A stretch of DNA of 64,000 nucleotides from JACKII01 sp041687435 (GTDB lineage: Bacteria; Pseudomonadota; Alphaproteobacteria; Bin95): positions 186,001-250,000 of the forward strand of contig JAWLBX010000002.1 in assembly GCA_041687435.1 (NCBI GenBank). The letters run 5' to 3'. Both the position numbers and the translations under genes were made by a program. This document shows positions 42,074 through 52,293 of this stretch, one piece after another (position 1 is the stretch's first letter; each line of letters begins with the position of its first letter). The notes beneath the pieces are model-generated. The model did no database searches. It had not been told where the DNA came from and worked only from the letters and a program-made list of their open reading frames with translations.

Positions 42074-43249
42074 ATGAGTTACGAACAGCCCTACAAGGGC
42101 ATCCGGGTCGTCGATTTGTCCCAGGGGATCGCCGGCCCCTATTGCGGCATGCTGCTGGCCCAGTACGGTGCCGACGTGGTCAAGGTGGAGCCGCTGGAGG
42201 GCGACTGGTCCAGGATTCTGGGCTCGGTCTATGGCGACCACACGGCCTTTTCCATCGCCGGCAATCTCGGCAAGCGCTCCATCGCGCTGGACCTGAAGAC
42301 CGAGGCCGGGCGCGAGGTCGTCAACCGGCTGATCGATCAGGCCGACGTGTTCATGGAAGGCTTCCGGCCCGGCGTGATCCAGCGGCTGGGCTTTGGTTAC
42401 GAGGATGTGGCCAAGCGCAACCCCGGCATCCTCTATCTCTCCATTTCCGGCTTCAGCCAGAAAGGGCCGCTGTCAACCAAACCGGCCATGGACCCGGTGT
42501 TGCAGGCATTTTCCGGCTTCATGATGGAAAACAAGGGCCAGGATGGCATACCGCACCGGGCCAACCCGATCATCGTCGACATGTCGACGGCGCTCTATTG
42601 TTTCCAGGCGGTTTCCGCGGCGCTCTATGCCAAGCGGGACGAAGCCAAGGGGCGTTTTATCGACGCCTCCCTCATGGCTGCCGCCGCAAACCTCCAGATC
42701 GTGCGCATGATGGCGACCTATTTGGAAAAAGGCGAAATCCAGGCCCCATCGGCCCCCTCCGGCACATTCCCGACCGCGGACGGCTATATTCAGATCGTGG
42801 TGCTGCGCGACCGGGATTTCCAGACTTTGTGCCACGCGCTGGGCCTGCCCGATACCGCAGCGGATCCACGGTTCCAGACCCGGCCAGACCGCGTAACCCA
42901 CTCCGCCCATCTCGGCCATGTGGTGCGGGAGGTGCTGGCGAAGCGCACGACCGCGGAGTGGACCGCGATCCTGACCGAAGCCAAGCTGCAGAACGAGGCG
43001 GTGCTCGACTATTTCCAGTTCCTCAAACATCCGCATGTGGAGGCAACCGGCCTGATTTCCTGGCTGAACCACTCCGCCATGCCGGAGCCGATCCCGGTGC
43101 CGAACCCGCCGGGCACCGAGCCGCTGGCCGATGGCATGGCCGCAGCCCACGCCCCGCACCTGGGTGAACACACCGCAGACGTGCTGGCGGAGCTTGGCAT
43201 TTCAGCGGAGGCGGCAAAGTCCTGGCGGGCAGCGGGCGCCATCAACTAG
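42074..43249 (+). CDS. CaiB/BaiF family CoA-transferase-like protein lacking the catalytic Asp
   Basis: A 391-aa protein of the class III CoA-transferase family. 'YKGIRVVDLSQGIAGPYCGM', 'YGADVVKVEPLEGDWSR', 'DLKTEAGREVVNRLIDQAD' and 'YLSISGFSQKGPLST' show that the fold is kept. The segment equivalent to the catalytic 'D-x-(S/A)-x-x-D' reads 'FIDASLMAAAANLQ', so A202 stands where the family has Asp (D203 in the paralogue at 13953). If that alignment is right, classical transferase chemistry via an aspartyl-CoA intermediate is not possible, and another role should be considered. It follows the TRAP-type binding protein by 33 bases. Confidence 0.85.
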   Translation: MSYEQPYKGIRVVDLSQGIAGPYCGMLLAQYGADVVKVEPLEGDWSRILGSVYGDHTAFSIAGNLGKRSIALDLKTEAGREVVNRLIDQADVFMEGFRPGVIQRLGFGYEDVAKRNPGILYLSISGFSQKGPLSTKPAMDPVLQAFSGFMMENKGQDGIPHRANPIIVDMSTALYCFQAVSAALYAKRDEAKGRFIDASLMAAAANLQIVRMMATYLEKGEIQAPSAPSGTFPTADGYIQIVVLRDRDFQTLCHALGLPDTAADPRFQTRPDRVTHSAHLGHVVREVLAKRTTAEWTAILTEAKLQNEAVLDYFQFLKHPHVEATGLISWLNHSAMPEPIPVPNPPGTEPLADGMAAAHAPHLGEHTADVLAELGISAEAAKSWRAAGAIN

Positions 43250-43426
43250 CGGCCGTCTGCTATGCTGGCCAGCCGCCGGCATGCGGCCGCCGCAACCGTT
43301 CCGGGTGCAGGCATCGCGTGCCGCTACGAAATGCATCTGGCATCCGCGCCGGAAAATCAGTACATAGGGCGCTTGCTTCCCCGCCCCGGCGGGGCAGACC
43401 TGTGCACCATTGGCCGCTGCCAGCCC

Positions 43427-43455
43427 TTGTTAACGGCGCGGCCTCAAGCTTGATA
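43427..43455 (+). promoter_or_regulatory. Candidate promoter upstream of secG
   Basis: TTGTTA (43427-43432) and TTGATA (43450-43455) are separated by 17 bases, just before secG (ATG 43467). The resulting message would be nearly leaderless. The rest of the 217-base gap (43250-43466) shows no gene I can support, only a GC-rich palindrome (ccccgc/gcggg) near 43380-43395. Confidence 0.35.
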
Positions 43456-43466
43456 GTCAGAATTGC

Positions 43467-43781
43467 ATGATTCAGATCGTCCTTGTCATCCATCTGCTGA
43501 TCGCGCTCGCGCTGGTGGCCTCTGTCCTTCTGCAACGCTCCGAAGGCGGGGCGCTGGGCATTGGCGGCGGTGGCGGCGGCGGCGGCTTCATGTCCGGCCG
43601 TGGCAGTGCCAACCTCCTGACCCGCACCACTGCGATTTTGGCAGCGGTCTTCTTTGCCACCAGCTTGACGCTGGCGATTCTCGCCAGCGGTTCGCGGGAA
43701 GGCGGCTCGATCATGGATGCGCCGATACAGCCGGCAGCCCCTTCCGCCCCGGCCGAACCACAGGTGCCGCTCTCGCGATGA
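43467..43781 (+). CDS. secG: Preprotein translocase subunit SecG
   Basis: Small inner-membrane subunit of the SecYEG channel, 104 aa. Two membrane segments (residues 3-20 and 51-71) flank the conserved 'VLLQRSEGGALGIGGG' loop and a Gly-rich run. The tail is Pro/Ala-rich. In many alphaproteobacteria it follows tpiA; here tpiA is not upstream. It precedes pyrG by 13 bases, the conserved order. Confidence 0.95.
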   Translation: MIQIVLVIHLLIALALVASVLLQRSEGGALGIGGGGGGGGFMSGRGSANLLTRTTAILAAVFFATSLTLAILASGSREGGSIMDAPIQPAAPSAPAEPQVPLSR

Positions 43782-43794
43782 CGGACGAACGCTA

Positions 43795-45444
43795 ATGAAC
43801 GGGCGGACGAGCGGCGGTCCGCGCTTTATCTTCATCACCGGCGGCGTGGCCTCGTCGCTGGGCAAGGGCTTGGCTTCGGCGGCGCTCGGCGCGCTGCTGC
43901 AGGCGCGCGGCTTTTCGGTGCGCATCCGAAAGTTCGACCCGTATCTGAACGTCGATCCGGGGACAATGAGCCCCTACCAGCATGGCGAGGTCTACGTCAC
44001 CGACGACGGGGCGGAAACCGACCTCGATCTCGGCCATTACGAGCGTTACACCGCCATCCCGGCCCGGCGCTCCGACAGCGTTTCGACAGGCCAGATCTAT
44101 TCGGAGGTGCTGCGGCGCGAACGGGCGGGCGAATATCTGGGCGCAACCGTGCAGGTGATTCCGCACGTGACCGACCTGATCAAGGAATACATGGCGCGCG
44201 ACCTGGACGATGAGGATTTCGTGCTGGTCGAGATTGGCGGCACGGTCGGCGACATTGAGGGCCTGCCGTTTCTGGAGGCGATCCGGCAGATGCGCCTCGA
44301 ACTCGGGCCGGAACGGACCATGTTCGTGCACCTGACTCTGGTGCCGTACATCCCGTCTGCGGGCGAGCTCAAGACCAAGCCGACCCAGCATTCGGTGCGC
44401 GAACTGCAAAATCTGGGCATCCAGGCCGATATCCTGCTTTGCCGCAGCGATCGCGACATACCGCTGGATTCCCGCCGCAAGATGGCGTTGTTCTGCAACA
44501 TCCGCCAGGAACGCGTGATTCCCGCGCTGGATGTGGATACCATCTACGCAACGCCGCTGACCTATCACGACGCCGGCTTCGACGATCAGGTGCTGCGCTT
44601 CTTCGAACTGTCGGCCCCGCCGCCAGCCCTGAACGCGTGGGAGGACATCGCCAATCGCGTGCGCGCGCCCGAAGGCAACGTGCGAATTGCGGTGGTCGGC
44701 AAATACACCGATCTGCACGATGCCTATAAATCCCTGATCGAAGCGCTGGTGCATGGCGGCATCGCCAACCAAGTCAAGGTCGAACTGGAATGGGTCGAAT
44801 CCTCCGCCGTGGAGGATGGCACCGCGCACGAAACCCTGGCAGGCGTCGCCGGTATTTTGGTGCCGGGCGGCTTTGGCGAGCGCGGCTCCGAAGGTAAGAT
44901 TGCCGCCGTGCGTTATGCCCGCGAACAGCATGTGCCGTTTTTCGGTATTTGTTTCGGTATGCAGATGGCGGTCATTGAGGCGGCGCGCGGCCTGTTGGGC
45001 CTCGCCGGCGCAAACTCCTCGGAATTCGGCCCATGCGAGGATCCGGTGGTCGGCCTGCTGACAGAATGGGCCCACGGCAACGCCGTGGAGCAGCGCTCGG
45101 CCGATGGTGACTTGGGCGGCACCATGCGGCTTGGCGCCTACACCGCGGAACTCGGAGCCGACAGCCTGGTATCAGAGGTTTATGGCGGCGCGCGCCAGAT
45201 CACCGAACGGCACCGCCACCGCTACGAAGTCAACATGACCTACCGCACCCGGCTGGAAGAGGCGGGCCTACACTTCTCCGGCGTCTCACCGGACGGACGG
45301 CTGCCGGAAATCATCGAGTTGGAAGGGCATCCGTGGTTCATTGGCGTGCAGTTTCATCCGGAACTGAAATCCCGCCCGATGGCGCCGCATCCGCTGTTTA
45401 CTGCCTTCGTCGCCGCCGCCGTGAAGCAGTCGCGGCTGGTATGA
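43795..45444 (+). CDS. pyrG: CTP synthase
   Basis: Makes CTP from UTP, ATP and glutamine. It is 549 aa. The synthetase domain opens with 'FIFITGGVASSLGKGLASA' (P-loop) and has 'KFDPYLNVDPGTMSPYQHGE' and 'VEIGGTVGDIEGLPFLEA'. The glutaminase domain has its nucleophile Cys in 'FFGICFGMQMAV', and the paired His-Glu in 'GVQFHPELKSRP'. The ATG at 43795 is the family start; a longer frame to 43717 runs into secG and is rejected. Confidence 0.98.
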   Translation: MNGRTSGGPRFIFITGGVASSLGKGLASAALGALLQARGFSVRIRKFDPYLNVDPGTMSPYQHGEVYVTDDGAETDLDLGHYERYTAIPARRSDSVSTGQIYSEVLRRERAGEYLGATVQVIPHVTDLIKEYMARDLDDEDFVLVEIGGTVGDIEGLPFLEAIRQMRLELGPERTMFVHLTLVPYIPSAGELKTKPTQHSVRELQNLGIQADILLCRSDRDIPLDSRRKMALFCNIRQERVIPALDVDTIYATPLTYHDAGFDDQVLRFFELSAPPPALNAWEDIANRVRAPEGNVRIAVVGKYTDLHDAYKSLIEALVHGGIANQVKVELEWVESSAVEDGTAHETLAGVAGILVPGGFGERGSEGKIAAVRYAREQHVPFFGICFGMQMAVIEAARGLLGLAGANSSEFGPCEDPVVGLLTEWAHGNAVEQRSADGDLGGTMRLGAYTAELGADSLVSEVYGGARQITERHRHRYEVNMTYRTRLEEAGLHFSGVSPDGRLPEIIELEGHPWFIGVQFHPELKSRPMAPHPLFTAFVAAAVKQSRLV

Positions 45445-45539
45445 CCCGCCACCTGTCCCGTGCATGTCCCGGGACGGTCAACCGAAGCGGGTGAACGCGC
45501 AGCCATCAGGGCCCTGCACTCGGCAGAGAGGATAACATC

Positions 45540-46385
45540 ATGACCCAGCCCAACGCGATCGTTACCGCCGGCTCCGCCAGCTTCTCGCAAACCCAACCGC
45601 TGGCGCTGATCGCCGGCCCCTGCGCCATGGAGAGCCGCGCACACGCGCTGGAGATGGCCGAGGCGTTGACGCAGATCACCAGGCGGTTGGGCATCGGCTT
45701 CGTCTACAAGTCCAGCTTCGACAAGGCGAACCGCACCAGCCGCGGCAGCGCCCGCGGCATTGGCCTCGCCGAGGCCCTGCCGATCTTTGCGGAGATCAAG
45801 GACAAGTTCGGCTGCCCCGTGCTGACCGACGTACACGAGAACGCCCAGTGTGCAGAAGCGGCCACGGTGGTCGACATTCTGCAAATCCCGGCCTTCCTCT
45901 GCCGCCAGACCGACCTGCTGATCGCTGCGGCGGAAAGCGGCGCGGTGGTGAACGTGAAAAAAGGCCAGTTCCTCGCCCCTTGGGATATGCAACACGTGGT
46001 CGCCAAGGTGACCGGTGCCGGCAACCGGCAAGTGCTGGTGACCGAGCGCGGCGCCAGCTTCGGCTACAACACCCTGGTCAGCGACATGCGCGGCCTGCCG
46101 ATCCTCGCGCAGACCGGCGCGCCGGTGGTGTTCGACGCCACCCACAGCGTGCAGCAGCCGGGCGGCCAGGGCGGAAAGTCTGGCGGCCAGCGCGAGTTCG
46201 TGCCGGTGCTGGCGCGCGCCGCGGCCGCAGTCGGCATCGCCGGCCTGTTCATCGAAACCCACCAGAATCCCGACGCCGCACCCAGCGACGGCCCCAACAT
46301 GGTGCCTTTGGCCGCATTGGAAGCGATGCTGAAGCCGATATTGGAACTGGACCGCATCGCCAAGGCACACCCGATCACGCTCTGA
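45540..46385 (+). CDS. kdsA: 3-deoxy-8-phosphooctulonate synthase (KDO-8-P synthase)
   Basis: Condenses arabinose 5-phosphate with phosphoenolpyruvate to give KDO 8-phosphate, the precursor of the sugar used by waaA at 21923. It is 281 aa. Motifs include 'LIAGPCAMESRAHALEMAE', 'KSSFDKANRTSRGSARG', 'VLTDVHENAQC', 'NVKKGQFLAPWDMQHVV' and 'VVFDATHSVQQPGGQGGKSGG'. An AGAGAGGATAAC sequence precedes the ATG. The pyrG-kdsA-eno order is the common alphaproteobacterial one. Confidence 0.98.
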   Translation: MTQPNAIVTAGSASFSQTQPLALIAGPCAMESRAHALEMAEALTQITRRLGIGFVYKSSFDKANRTSRGSARGIGLAEALPIFAEIKDKFGCPVLTDVHENAQCAEAATVVDILQIPAFLCRQTDLLIAAAESGAVVNVKKGQFLAPWDMQHVVAKVTGAGNRQVLVTERGASFGYNTLVSDMRGLPILAQTGAPVVFDATHSVQQPGGQGGKSGGQREFVPVLARAAAAVGIAGLFIETHQNPDAAPSDGPNMVPLAALEAMLKPILELDRIAKAHPITL

Positions 46386-46407
46386 TTCAGAGAGAAGGCA
46401 TTTTCTC

Positions 46408-47691
<1,284 letters not shown>

Positions 47692-47739
47692 ACGCGAACC
47701 CCTTGACCGCGCTGCCGGCGCCATGCATCGATTCCAGGC

Positions 47740-48120
47740 ATGACCTACAAGTTCCGGTTCCGCCTCGTTGAACTGTTGCGCACCTCGCGGCGCGCGCTGC
47801 TGCCAGCGATCATTGCGCTGGCAGCACTGTATTTCGGCCTGTATGCGGTGTTCGGGCCCAAGGGGTTCTATATGCTGGCCGCGCGGGAGGAGACCCAGGC
47901 GCTGGCGGCGGCGGAACTGGCCATGCTGGAGGAAGAGCAGGCCGCGCTGGAACGGCGCGTGCGGCTGCTGAACGGCACGGCCGTTGACCCGGACCTGCTG
48001 GAAGAGGAAGCCCGGCGGGTTTTAAACCGCGCCCATCCCGACGAAGTGATCGTGCTGATGCCGCCGCGGGCTGCCATAAATGCGGCGCCAATGCCGGGAC
48101 CCGTGGAATCAGAGCGATAG
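47740..48120 (+). CDS. ftsB: Septum formation initiator family protein (FtsB-like)
   Basis: A 126-aa single-pass protein of the FtsB/DivIC family, part of the division complex with FtsL and FtsQ. One membrane segment ('ALLPAIIALAALYFGLYAVFG') is followed by a coiled coil ('AELAMLEEEQAALERRVRLL') and 'DLLEEEARRVLNRAHPDEVIVL', the conserved end of the domain. The position between eno and pdhA is the usual alphaproteobacterial site for ftsB. Confidence 0.93.
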   Translation: MTYKFRFRLVELLRTSRRALLPAIIALAALYFGLYAVFGPKGFYMLAAREETQALAAAELAMLEEEQAALERRVRLLNGTAVDPDLLEEEARRVLNRAHPDEVIVLMPPRAAINAAPMPGPVESER

Positions 48121-48136
48121 CGAGCCCGCGGGTGAC

Positions 48137-48164
48137 TTGCCGGGCCGGCTGTGTGCGTTATGTT
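48137..48164 (+). promoter_or_regulatory. Candidate pdhA promoter
   Basis: TTGCCG (48137-48142) and TATGTT (48159-48164) are spaced by 16 bases, about 40 bases before the pdhA ATG at 48203. The match to a -35/-10 pair is reasonable but not strong. Confidence 0.35.
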
Positions 48165-48202
48165 ATGAGCACCGTATCACCGGAAGCGCGGGAACACTCT
48201 TA

Positions 48203-49207
48203 ATGGCCAGGTCCAAAGCTACGGCGCGCGTCGCCTCCAACGATTTGCCGGCGGCCGACGTCGTCGAGCAGCTCTACCGCGACATGCTGCTGATCCGCCG
48301 GTTCGAGGAACGCGCGGGCCAGATGTATGGCATGGGCCTGATCGGCGGTTTCTGCCACCTCTACATCGGGCAGGAAGCCGTGGTCGTTGGCATGCAAACC
48401 GCCTTTCGCGAAGGCGATACCGTCATCACCGGTTACCGCGATCACGGGCATATGCTGGCCTGTGGCATGGATTCCAAAGGCGTCATGGCGGAGCTGACCG
48501 GCCGCGAGGACGGCTATTCCAAGGGGAAGGGCGGCTCCATGCACATGTTCTCCAAGGATAAAGGCTTCTATGGCGGCCATGGCATCGTCGGCGCCCAGGT
48601 GTCGCTGGGGAACGGGCTGGGCTTTGCCCACAAATACCGCGGCGACGGCGGCTGCGCCTTTACCTATTTCGGCGACGGCGCCGCAAACCAGGGCCAAGTC
48701 TACGAGAGCTTCAACCTCGCCTCGCTCTGGCAGCTTCCGGTCGTGTTCGTGATCGAGAACAACCAGTACGGCATGGGCACCTCGGTCAACCGGGCCGCGG
48801 CGGGCGAAAGCCTATTCAAGCGTGGCGAAGGCTTTGGCATTCCCGGCAAGCGGGTCGACGGCATGGACATCACCGTGGTCATGCGCGAGGCGGCGGAGGC
48901 GGCGGCTCATGCCCGCGAGAAGGGGCCGGTGATCCTGGAGATGGAGACCTACCGCTACCGCGGCCATTCCATGTCCGACCCGGCGAAATACCGCTCGCGC
49001 GAGGAGGTCTCGAAGATGCGGGACGAGCGCGACCCGATCGAGGCATTGCGCGCCAGGGCGCTGGAAGCCGGCATGATGGACGAGGACGCCTTCAAGGCCA
49101 TCGACCAGGAGGTCAGGGCCGTGGTGGCGGAAGCGGCGGAATTCGCGCAGCAGTCGCCGGAGCCCGATCCGTCCCAACTTTACACCGACATTTTGCTGGA
49201 CGCTTAA
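48203..49207 (+). CDS. pdhA: Pyruvate dehydrogenase E1 component, alpha subunit
   Basis: Thiamine diphosphate-binding half of the heterotetrameric E1 that decarboxylates pyruvate. It is 334 aa. 'LIRRFEERAGQMYGMGLIGG' and 'CHLYIGQEAVVVGM' are typical E1-alpha motifs. The ThDP/Mg2+ motif runs from 'YFGDGAANQGQVYESFNLAS' to 'VIENNQYGMGTS' (GDG ... NN). 'ETYRYRGHSMSDPAKYRSREE' is the phosphorylation-loop region. The ATG at 48203 is the family start. It heads pdhA-pdhB-pdhC. Confidence 0.97.
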   Translation: MARSKATARVASNDLPAADVVEQLYRDMLLIRRFEERAGQMYGMGLIGGFCHLYIGQEAVVVGMQTAFREGDTVITGYRDHGHMLACGMDSKGVMAELTGREDGYSKGKGGSMHMFSKDKGFYGGHGIVGAQVSLGNGLGFAHKYRGDGGCAFTYFGDGAANQGQVYESFNLASLWQLPVVFVIENNQYGMGTSVNRAAAGESLFKRGEGFGIPGKRVDGMDITVVMREAAEAAAHAREKGPVILEMETYRYRGHSMSDPAKYRSREEVSKMRDERDPIEALRARALEAGMMDEDAFKAIDQEVRAVVAEAAEFAQQSPEPDPSQLYTDILLDA

Positions 49208-49247
49208 GAGCACAGCCTCGCGGCAGGACAAGGGAGACCCAGAGGCT

Positions 49248-50741
49248 ATGGCCATCGATATTCTCATGCCGGCGCTCTCGCCGACGATGGAAGAGGGCAA
49301 ACTGGCAAAATGGTTGGTAAAAGAAGGGGACGACGTCAAAGCTGGCGATGTGCTGGCCGAGATCGAAACCGATAAGGCCACCATGGAGTTCGAAGCGGTC
49401 GACGAAGGCAAAGTCGGCCGCATTCTTGTTGACGAGGGCACCGAAGGTATCGCCGTCAACGCGCCGATCATGGTGCTGGTTTCCGAGGGCGAGGATGTGC
49501 CGGACGGACCAAGCGGTAGCGGCCCCGCACCGTCCGCCAAAAAGCCAGACCGCGAAAAATCCGGCAAGAAGGATCAGCCGGAAACGGACGATAGCGGCGA
49601 GAAGGACAAAAGTGGCAAGGGGAAGGACAAGGGCGAAGGCAAGGACAAAGCGGACGACAAGGCCCGCAAGCCCGTCAAGGCGCCGTCCCCTGCCGCCACA
49701 GCCAGTGTCGACGGCTTGCCCGGCGCCGAGATCGAGCCGGAAGGCGAAATGGGCGAGACCCAAAGCCAGACCGTGCGAGAGGCCCTGCGCGACGCCATGG
49801 CGGAGGAATTGCGCAAGGACGACCGCGTCTTCGTCATGGGCGAGGAAGTGGCAGAATACGAGGGCGCCTACAAGGTGACCCAAGGGCTGCTGGAGGAATT
49901 CGGCGATAACCGCATCAAGGACACGCCGATCACGGAACACGGCTTCGCCGGTCTCGCCGTGGGCGCCGCCATGGCCGGCCTTCGGCCGATTGTCGAGTTC
50001 ATGACCTGGAACTTCGGTATGCAGGCCATCGACCAGATCATCAACTCCGCCGCCAAGACGCTCTATATGTCCGGCGGCCAGATGGGTTGCCCGATGGTAT
50101 TCCGCGGTCCGAACGGCGCGGCCTCGCGCGTCGCCGCCCAACACTCGCAATGCTATGCCAGCTGGTACGGACATATTCCGGGTCTGATCGTCGTCGCGCC
50201 CTACAGCGCGGCAGATGCGAAGGGTTTGCTGAAAAGCGCGGTCCGCAACCCCAACCCGGTAGTGTTCCTGGAGCACGAGATGCTCTACGGCCAGTCGTTC
50301 GACGTGCCAACCGACAATGATTGGACCGTGCCGCTGGGCAAGGCCAAGGTGTTGCGCGAGGGCAGCGACGTCACCATCACCGCCTTTTCCCGCGCCTGCA
50401 GCGATGCACTGGCGGCGGCGGAAGAGCTGGCGGAACAGGGGATCGAGGCGGAAGTGATCGACCTGCGCACCATCCGCCCGCTGGATGTCGCCACCATCAT
50501 CGCCAGCCTGCGCAAGACCAACCGTCTGGTGACCGTCGAAGAAGGCTGGCCGTTTGCCGGTATCGGGTCCGAACTGGCCGCGCTGGCAATGGAACACGCC
50601 TTCGACTGGCTCGACGCGCCGGTGGTGCGGGTGACGGGCGAGGACGTGCCCATGCCCTATGCCGCCAACCTGGAAAAGCTGGCCCTGCCCAGCGCCGAGC
50701 GCATCGTCGCCGCGGCGCGCAAAGTCACCTACGCCGACTAG
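49248..50741 (+). CDS. pdhB: Pyruvate dehydrogenase E1 component, beta subunit, with N-terminal lipoyl domain
   Basis: A 497-aa E1-beta that carries its own lipoyl domain, a hallmark of alphaproteobacterial complexes. The lipoyl domain (1-78) has its lipoylated K43 in 'EIETDKATMEFEAVDEG'. It is followed by a long Lys/Asp/Gly-rich linker (about 85-145, for example 'KSGKGKDKGEGKDKADDK'). The catalytic domain starts near 160 with 'QTVREALRDAMAEELRKDDR' and includes 'KDTPITEHGFAGLAVGAAM', 'PIVEFMTWNFGMQAIDQI' and 'RGPNGAASRVAAQHSQCY'. The lipoyl domain closely resembles that of the following E2. Confidence 0.97.
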   Translation: MAIDILMPALSPTMEEGKLAKWLVKEGDDVKAGDVLAEIETDKATMEFEAVDEGKVGRILVDEGTEGIAVNAPIMVLVSEGEDVPDGPSGSGPAPSAKKPDREKSGKKDQPETDDSGEKDKSGKGKDKGEGKDKADDKARKPVKAPSPAATASVDGLPGAEIEPEGEMGETQSQTVREALRDAMAEELRKDDRVFVMGEEVAEYEGAYKVTQGLLEEFGDNRIKDTPITEHGFAGLAVGAAMAGLRPIVEFMTWNFGMQAIDQIINSAAKTLYMSGGQMGCPMVFRGPNGAASRVAAQHSQCYASWYGHIPGLIVVAPYSAADAKGLLKSAVRNPNPVVFLEHEMLYGQSFDVPTDNDWTVPLGKAKVLREGSDVTITAFSRACSDALAAAEELAEQGIEAEVIDLRTIRPLDVATIIASLRKTNRLVTVEEGWPFAGIGSELAALAMEHAFDWLDAPVVRVTGEDVPMPYAANLEKLALPSAERIVAAARKVTYAD

Positions 50742-50769
50742 TCTCCTCCGTTCGACGGGAACCCGGCCG

Positions 50770-52278
50770 ATGCCGACGCAAATCCTGATGCCCGCACTGT
50801 CCCCCACCATGGAGGAAGGCAATCTGGTCAAATGGCTGGTGAAAGAGGGTGATACCGTGCGCGCCGGCGACCTGCTGGCCGAGATCGAGACCGACAAGGC
50901 CACCATGGAGTTCGAGACCATCGATGACGGCGTCATCGGCAAGCTGCTGGTGGCGGAAGGTGCGGAGGGTGTGAAAGTCAACGCCCCCATCGCCGTGCTG
51001 CTGGCCGAGGGGGAGGACGCCGACGCGGCGGAAGAAACCGCCAGCGCGCCGCCGCAAAAAGACCGGCAGTCCAAGGACAACGGCGAGAACGAAACCGGAG
51101 AGGCCGGCGAAACCGACGACGATGCCGAAGCCGAACCGGCGAAGCAGGCCTCCGCGCCATCGAAATCCGGCAAGGCGCCATCTCGCGGCGATGGGGAGGT
51201 GAAGGCAACCCCGCTCGCCCGCCGCATGGCCGCACAGGCGGGGCTCGATCTGGCAGCTCTGACGCCGACCGGCCCCGGAGGCAAGGTGGTCAAGGCCGAT
51301 ATCGAGCGAGCCATGACCGGCGGCACGAACTCCCAGGCCAATGCGGGCGAAGCCGAAAGCGGCGGGTCCGGCGGGCGTCTGTTCGCAAGCCCCCTCGCCC
51401 GCCGGATAGCCCGAGAAGCGGAACTGCCGCTGGAACGGATTGAGGGCTCCGGCCCCAACGGCCGCATCATCAAACGCGATGTTGAGCGGGTGCTGGAAGA
51501 AGGCCTGCCGCCACTGCCGGAAGAGGCTGCCGCAGCAGCCGAAGAGAAGCCGACCGCCGCAAAACTGGACAAGCCGGAACTCGCAGGCCTGCCGGATTAC
51601 GAACTGGTGCCGCACACCAGCATGCGCAAAACCATCGCGCGGCGCCTCACCCAGTCGAAACAGACCGTGCCGCACTTCTATCTGACGGTGGATGTGGAAC
51701 TGGATACCCTGTTGGCGGTGCGCAAACAGATCAACGCGAACGCACCGGATGGGGTGAAAATCTCGGTCAACGATTTCGTCATCAAGGCTGCCGCCATGGC
51801 GTTGATGCGGGTGCCGGATGCGAACGCCGCTTATACTGACGAAGGCATTCTGAAATTCAATTCCGCCGATATCTCGGTTGCCGTGGCGATTCCGGGCGGC
51901 CTGATCACGCCAATCATCCGCGAGGCGCACACGAAGGGCCTGGCCGACATTTCTGCCGAAATGGCCGATCTGGCCAAGCGCGCGCGCGACGGCAAGCTGC
52001 AGCCGGCGGAATTCACCGGCGGCACCTTCAGCATCTCTAACCTGGGCATGTTCGGAATCAAACAGTTCGATGCGGTCATCAACCCGCCGCAGGGCGCCAT
52101 CCTGGCCGTAGGCGCAGGCGAGCAGCGGCCAGTGGTCAAGGACGGCCAGCTGGCCGTGGCCACAGTGATGAGTTGCACCCTGTCGGTCGATCACCGCGTC
52201 ATCGACGGCGCGCTGGGGGCGGAGTTCCTGGCCGCCTTCAAGCCCTATATTGAGAACCCGGCGCTGATGCTGCTGTAA
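50770..52278 (+). CDS. pdhC: Pyruvate dehydrogenase E2 (dihydrolipoamide acetyltransferase) with two subunit-binding domains
   Basis: Acetyl-transfer core of the pyruvate dehydrogenase complex, 502 aa. One lipoyl domain (1-78, K43 in 'EIETDKATMEFETIDDG') is followed by an acidic linker. Two consecutive peripheral subunit-binding domains follow: about 146-182 ('TPLARRMAAQAGLDLAAL') and about 206-242 ('SPLARRIAREAELPLERI'), each with its G-x-G-(G/N)-(K/R)-(I/V) loop. Most bacterial E2 chains have one. The catalytic domain ends with 'LSVDHRVIDGALGAEFLAAF' (HxxxDG). No E3 gene follows. Confidence 0.96.
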   Translation: MPTQILMPALSPTMEEGNLVKWLVKEGDTVRAGDLLAEIETDKATMEFETIDDGVIGKLLVAEGAEGVKVNAPIAVLLAEGEDADAAEETASAPPQKDRQSKDNGENETGEAGETDDDAEAEPAKQASAPSKSGKAPSRGDGEVKATPLARRMAAQAGLDLAALTPTGPGGKVVKADIERAMTGGTNSQANAGEAESGGSGGRLFASPLARRIAREAELPLERIEGSGPNGRIIKRDVERVLEEGLPPLPEEAAAAAEEKPTAAKLDKPELAGLPDYELVPHTSMRKTIARRLTQSKQTVPHFYLTVDVELDTLLAVRKQINANAPDGVKISVNDFVIKAAAMALMRVPDANAAYTDEGILKFNSADISVAVAIPGGLITPIIREAHTKGLADISAEMADLAKRARDGKLQPAEFTGGTFSISNLGMFGIKQFDAVINPPQGAILAVGAGEQRPVVKDGQLAVATVMSCTLSVDHRVIDGALGAEFLAAFKPYIENPALMLL

Positions 52279-52293
52279 GGCGGCGGGCCGGTC

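Noticed and set aside
43262..43453. A 63-codon plus-strand open frame before secG
   Set aside because: It has no ribosome site or recognisable pattern, and lies where the secG promoter is expected.
49113..51572. An 819-codon minus-strand open frame
   Set aside because: It is antisense to pdhA, pdhB and pdhC, which have full-length, motif-rich proteins on the plus strand.
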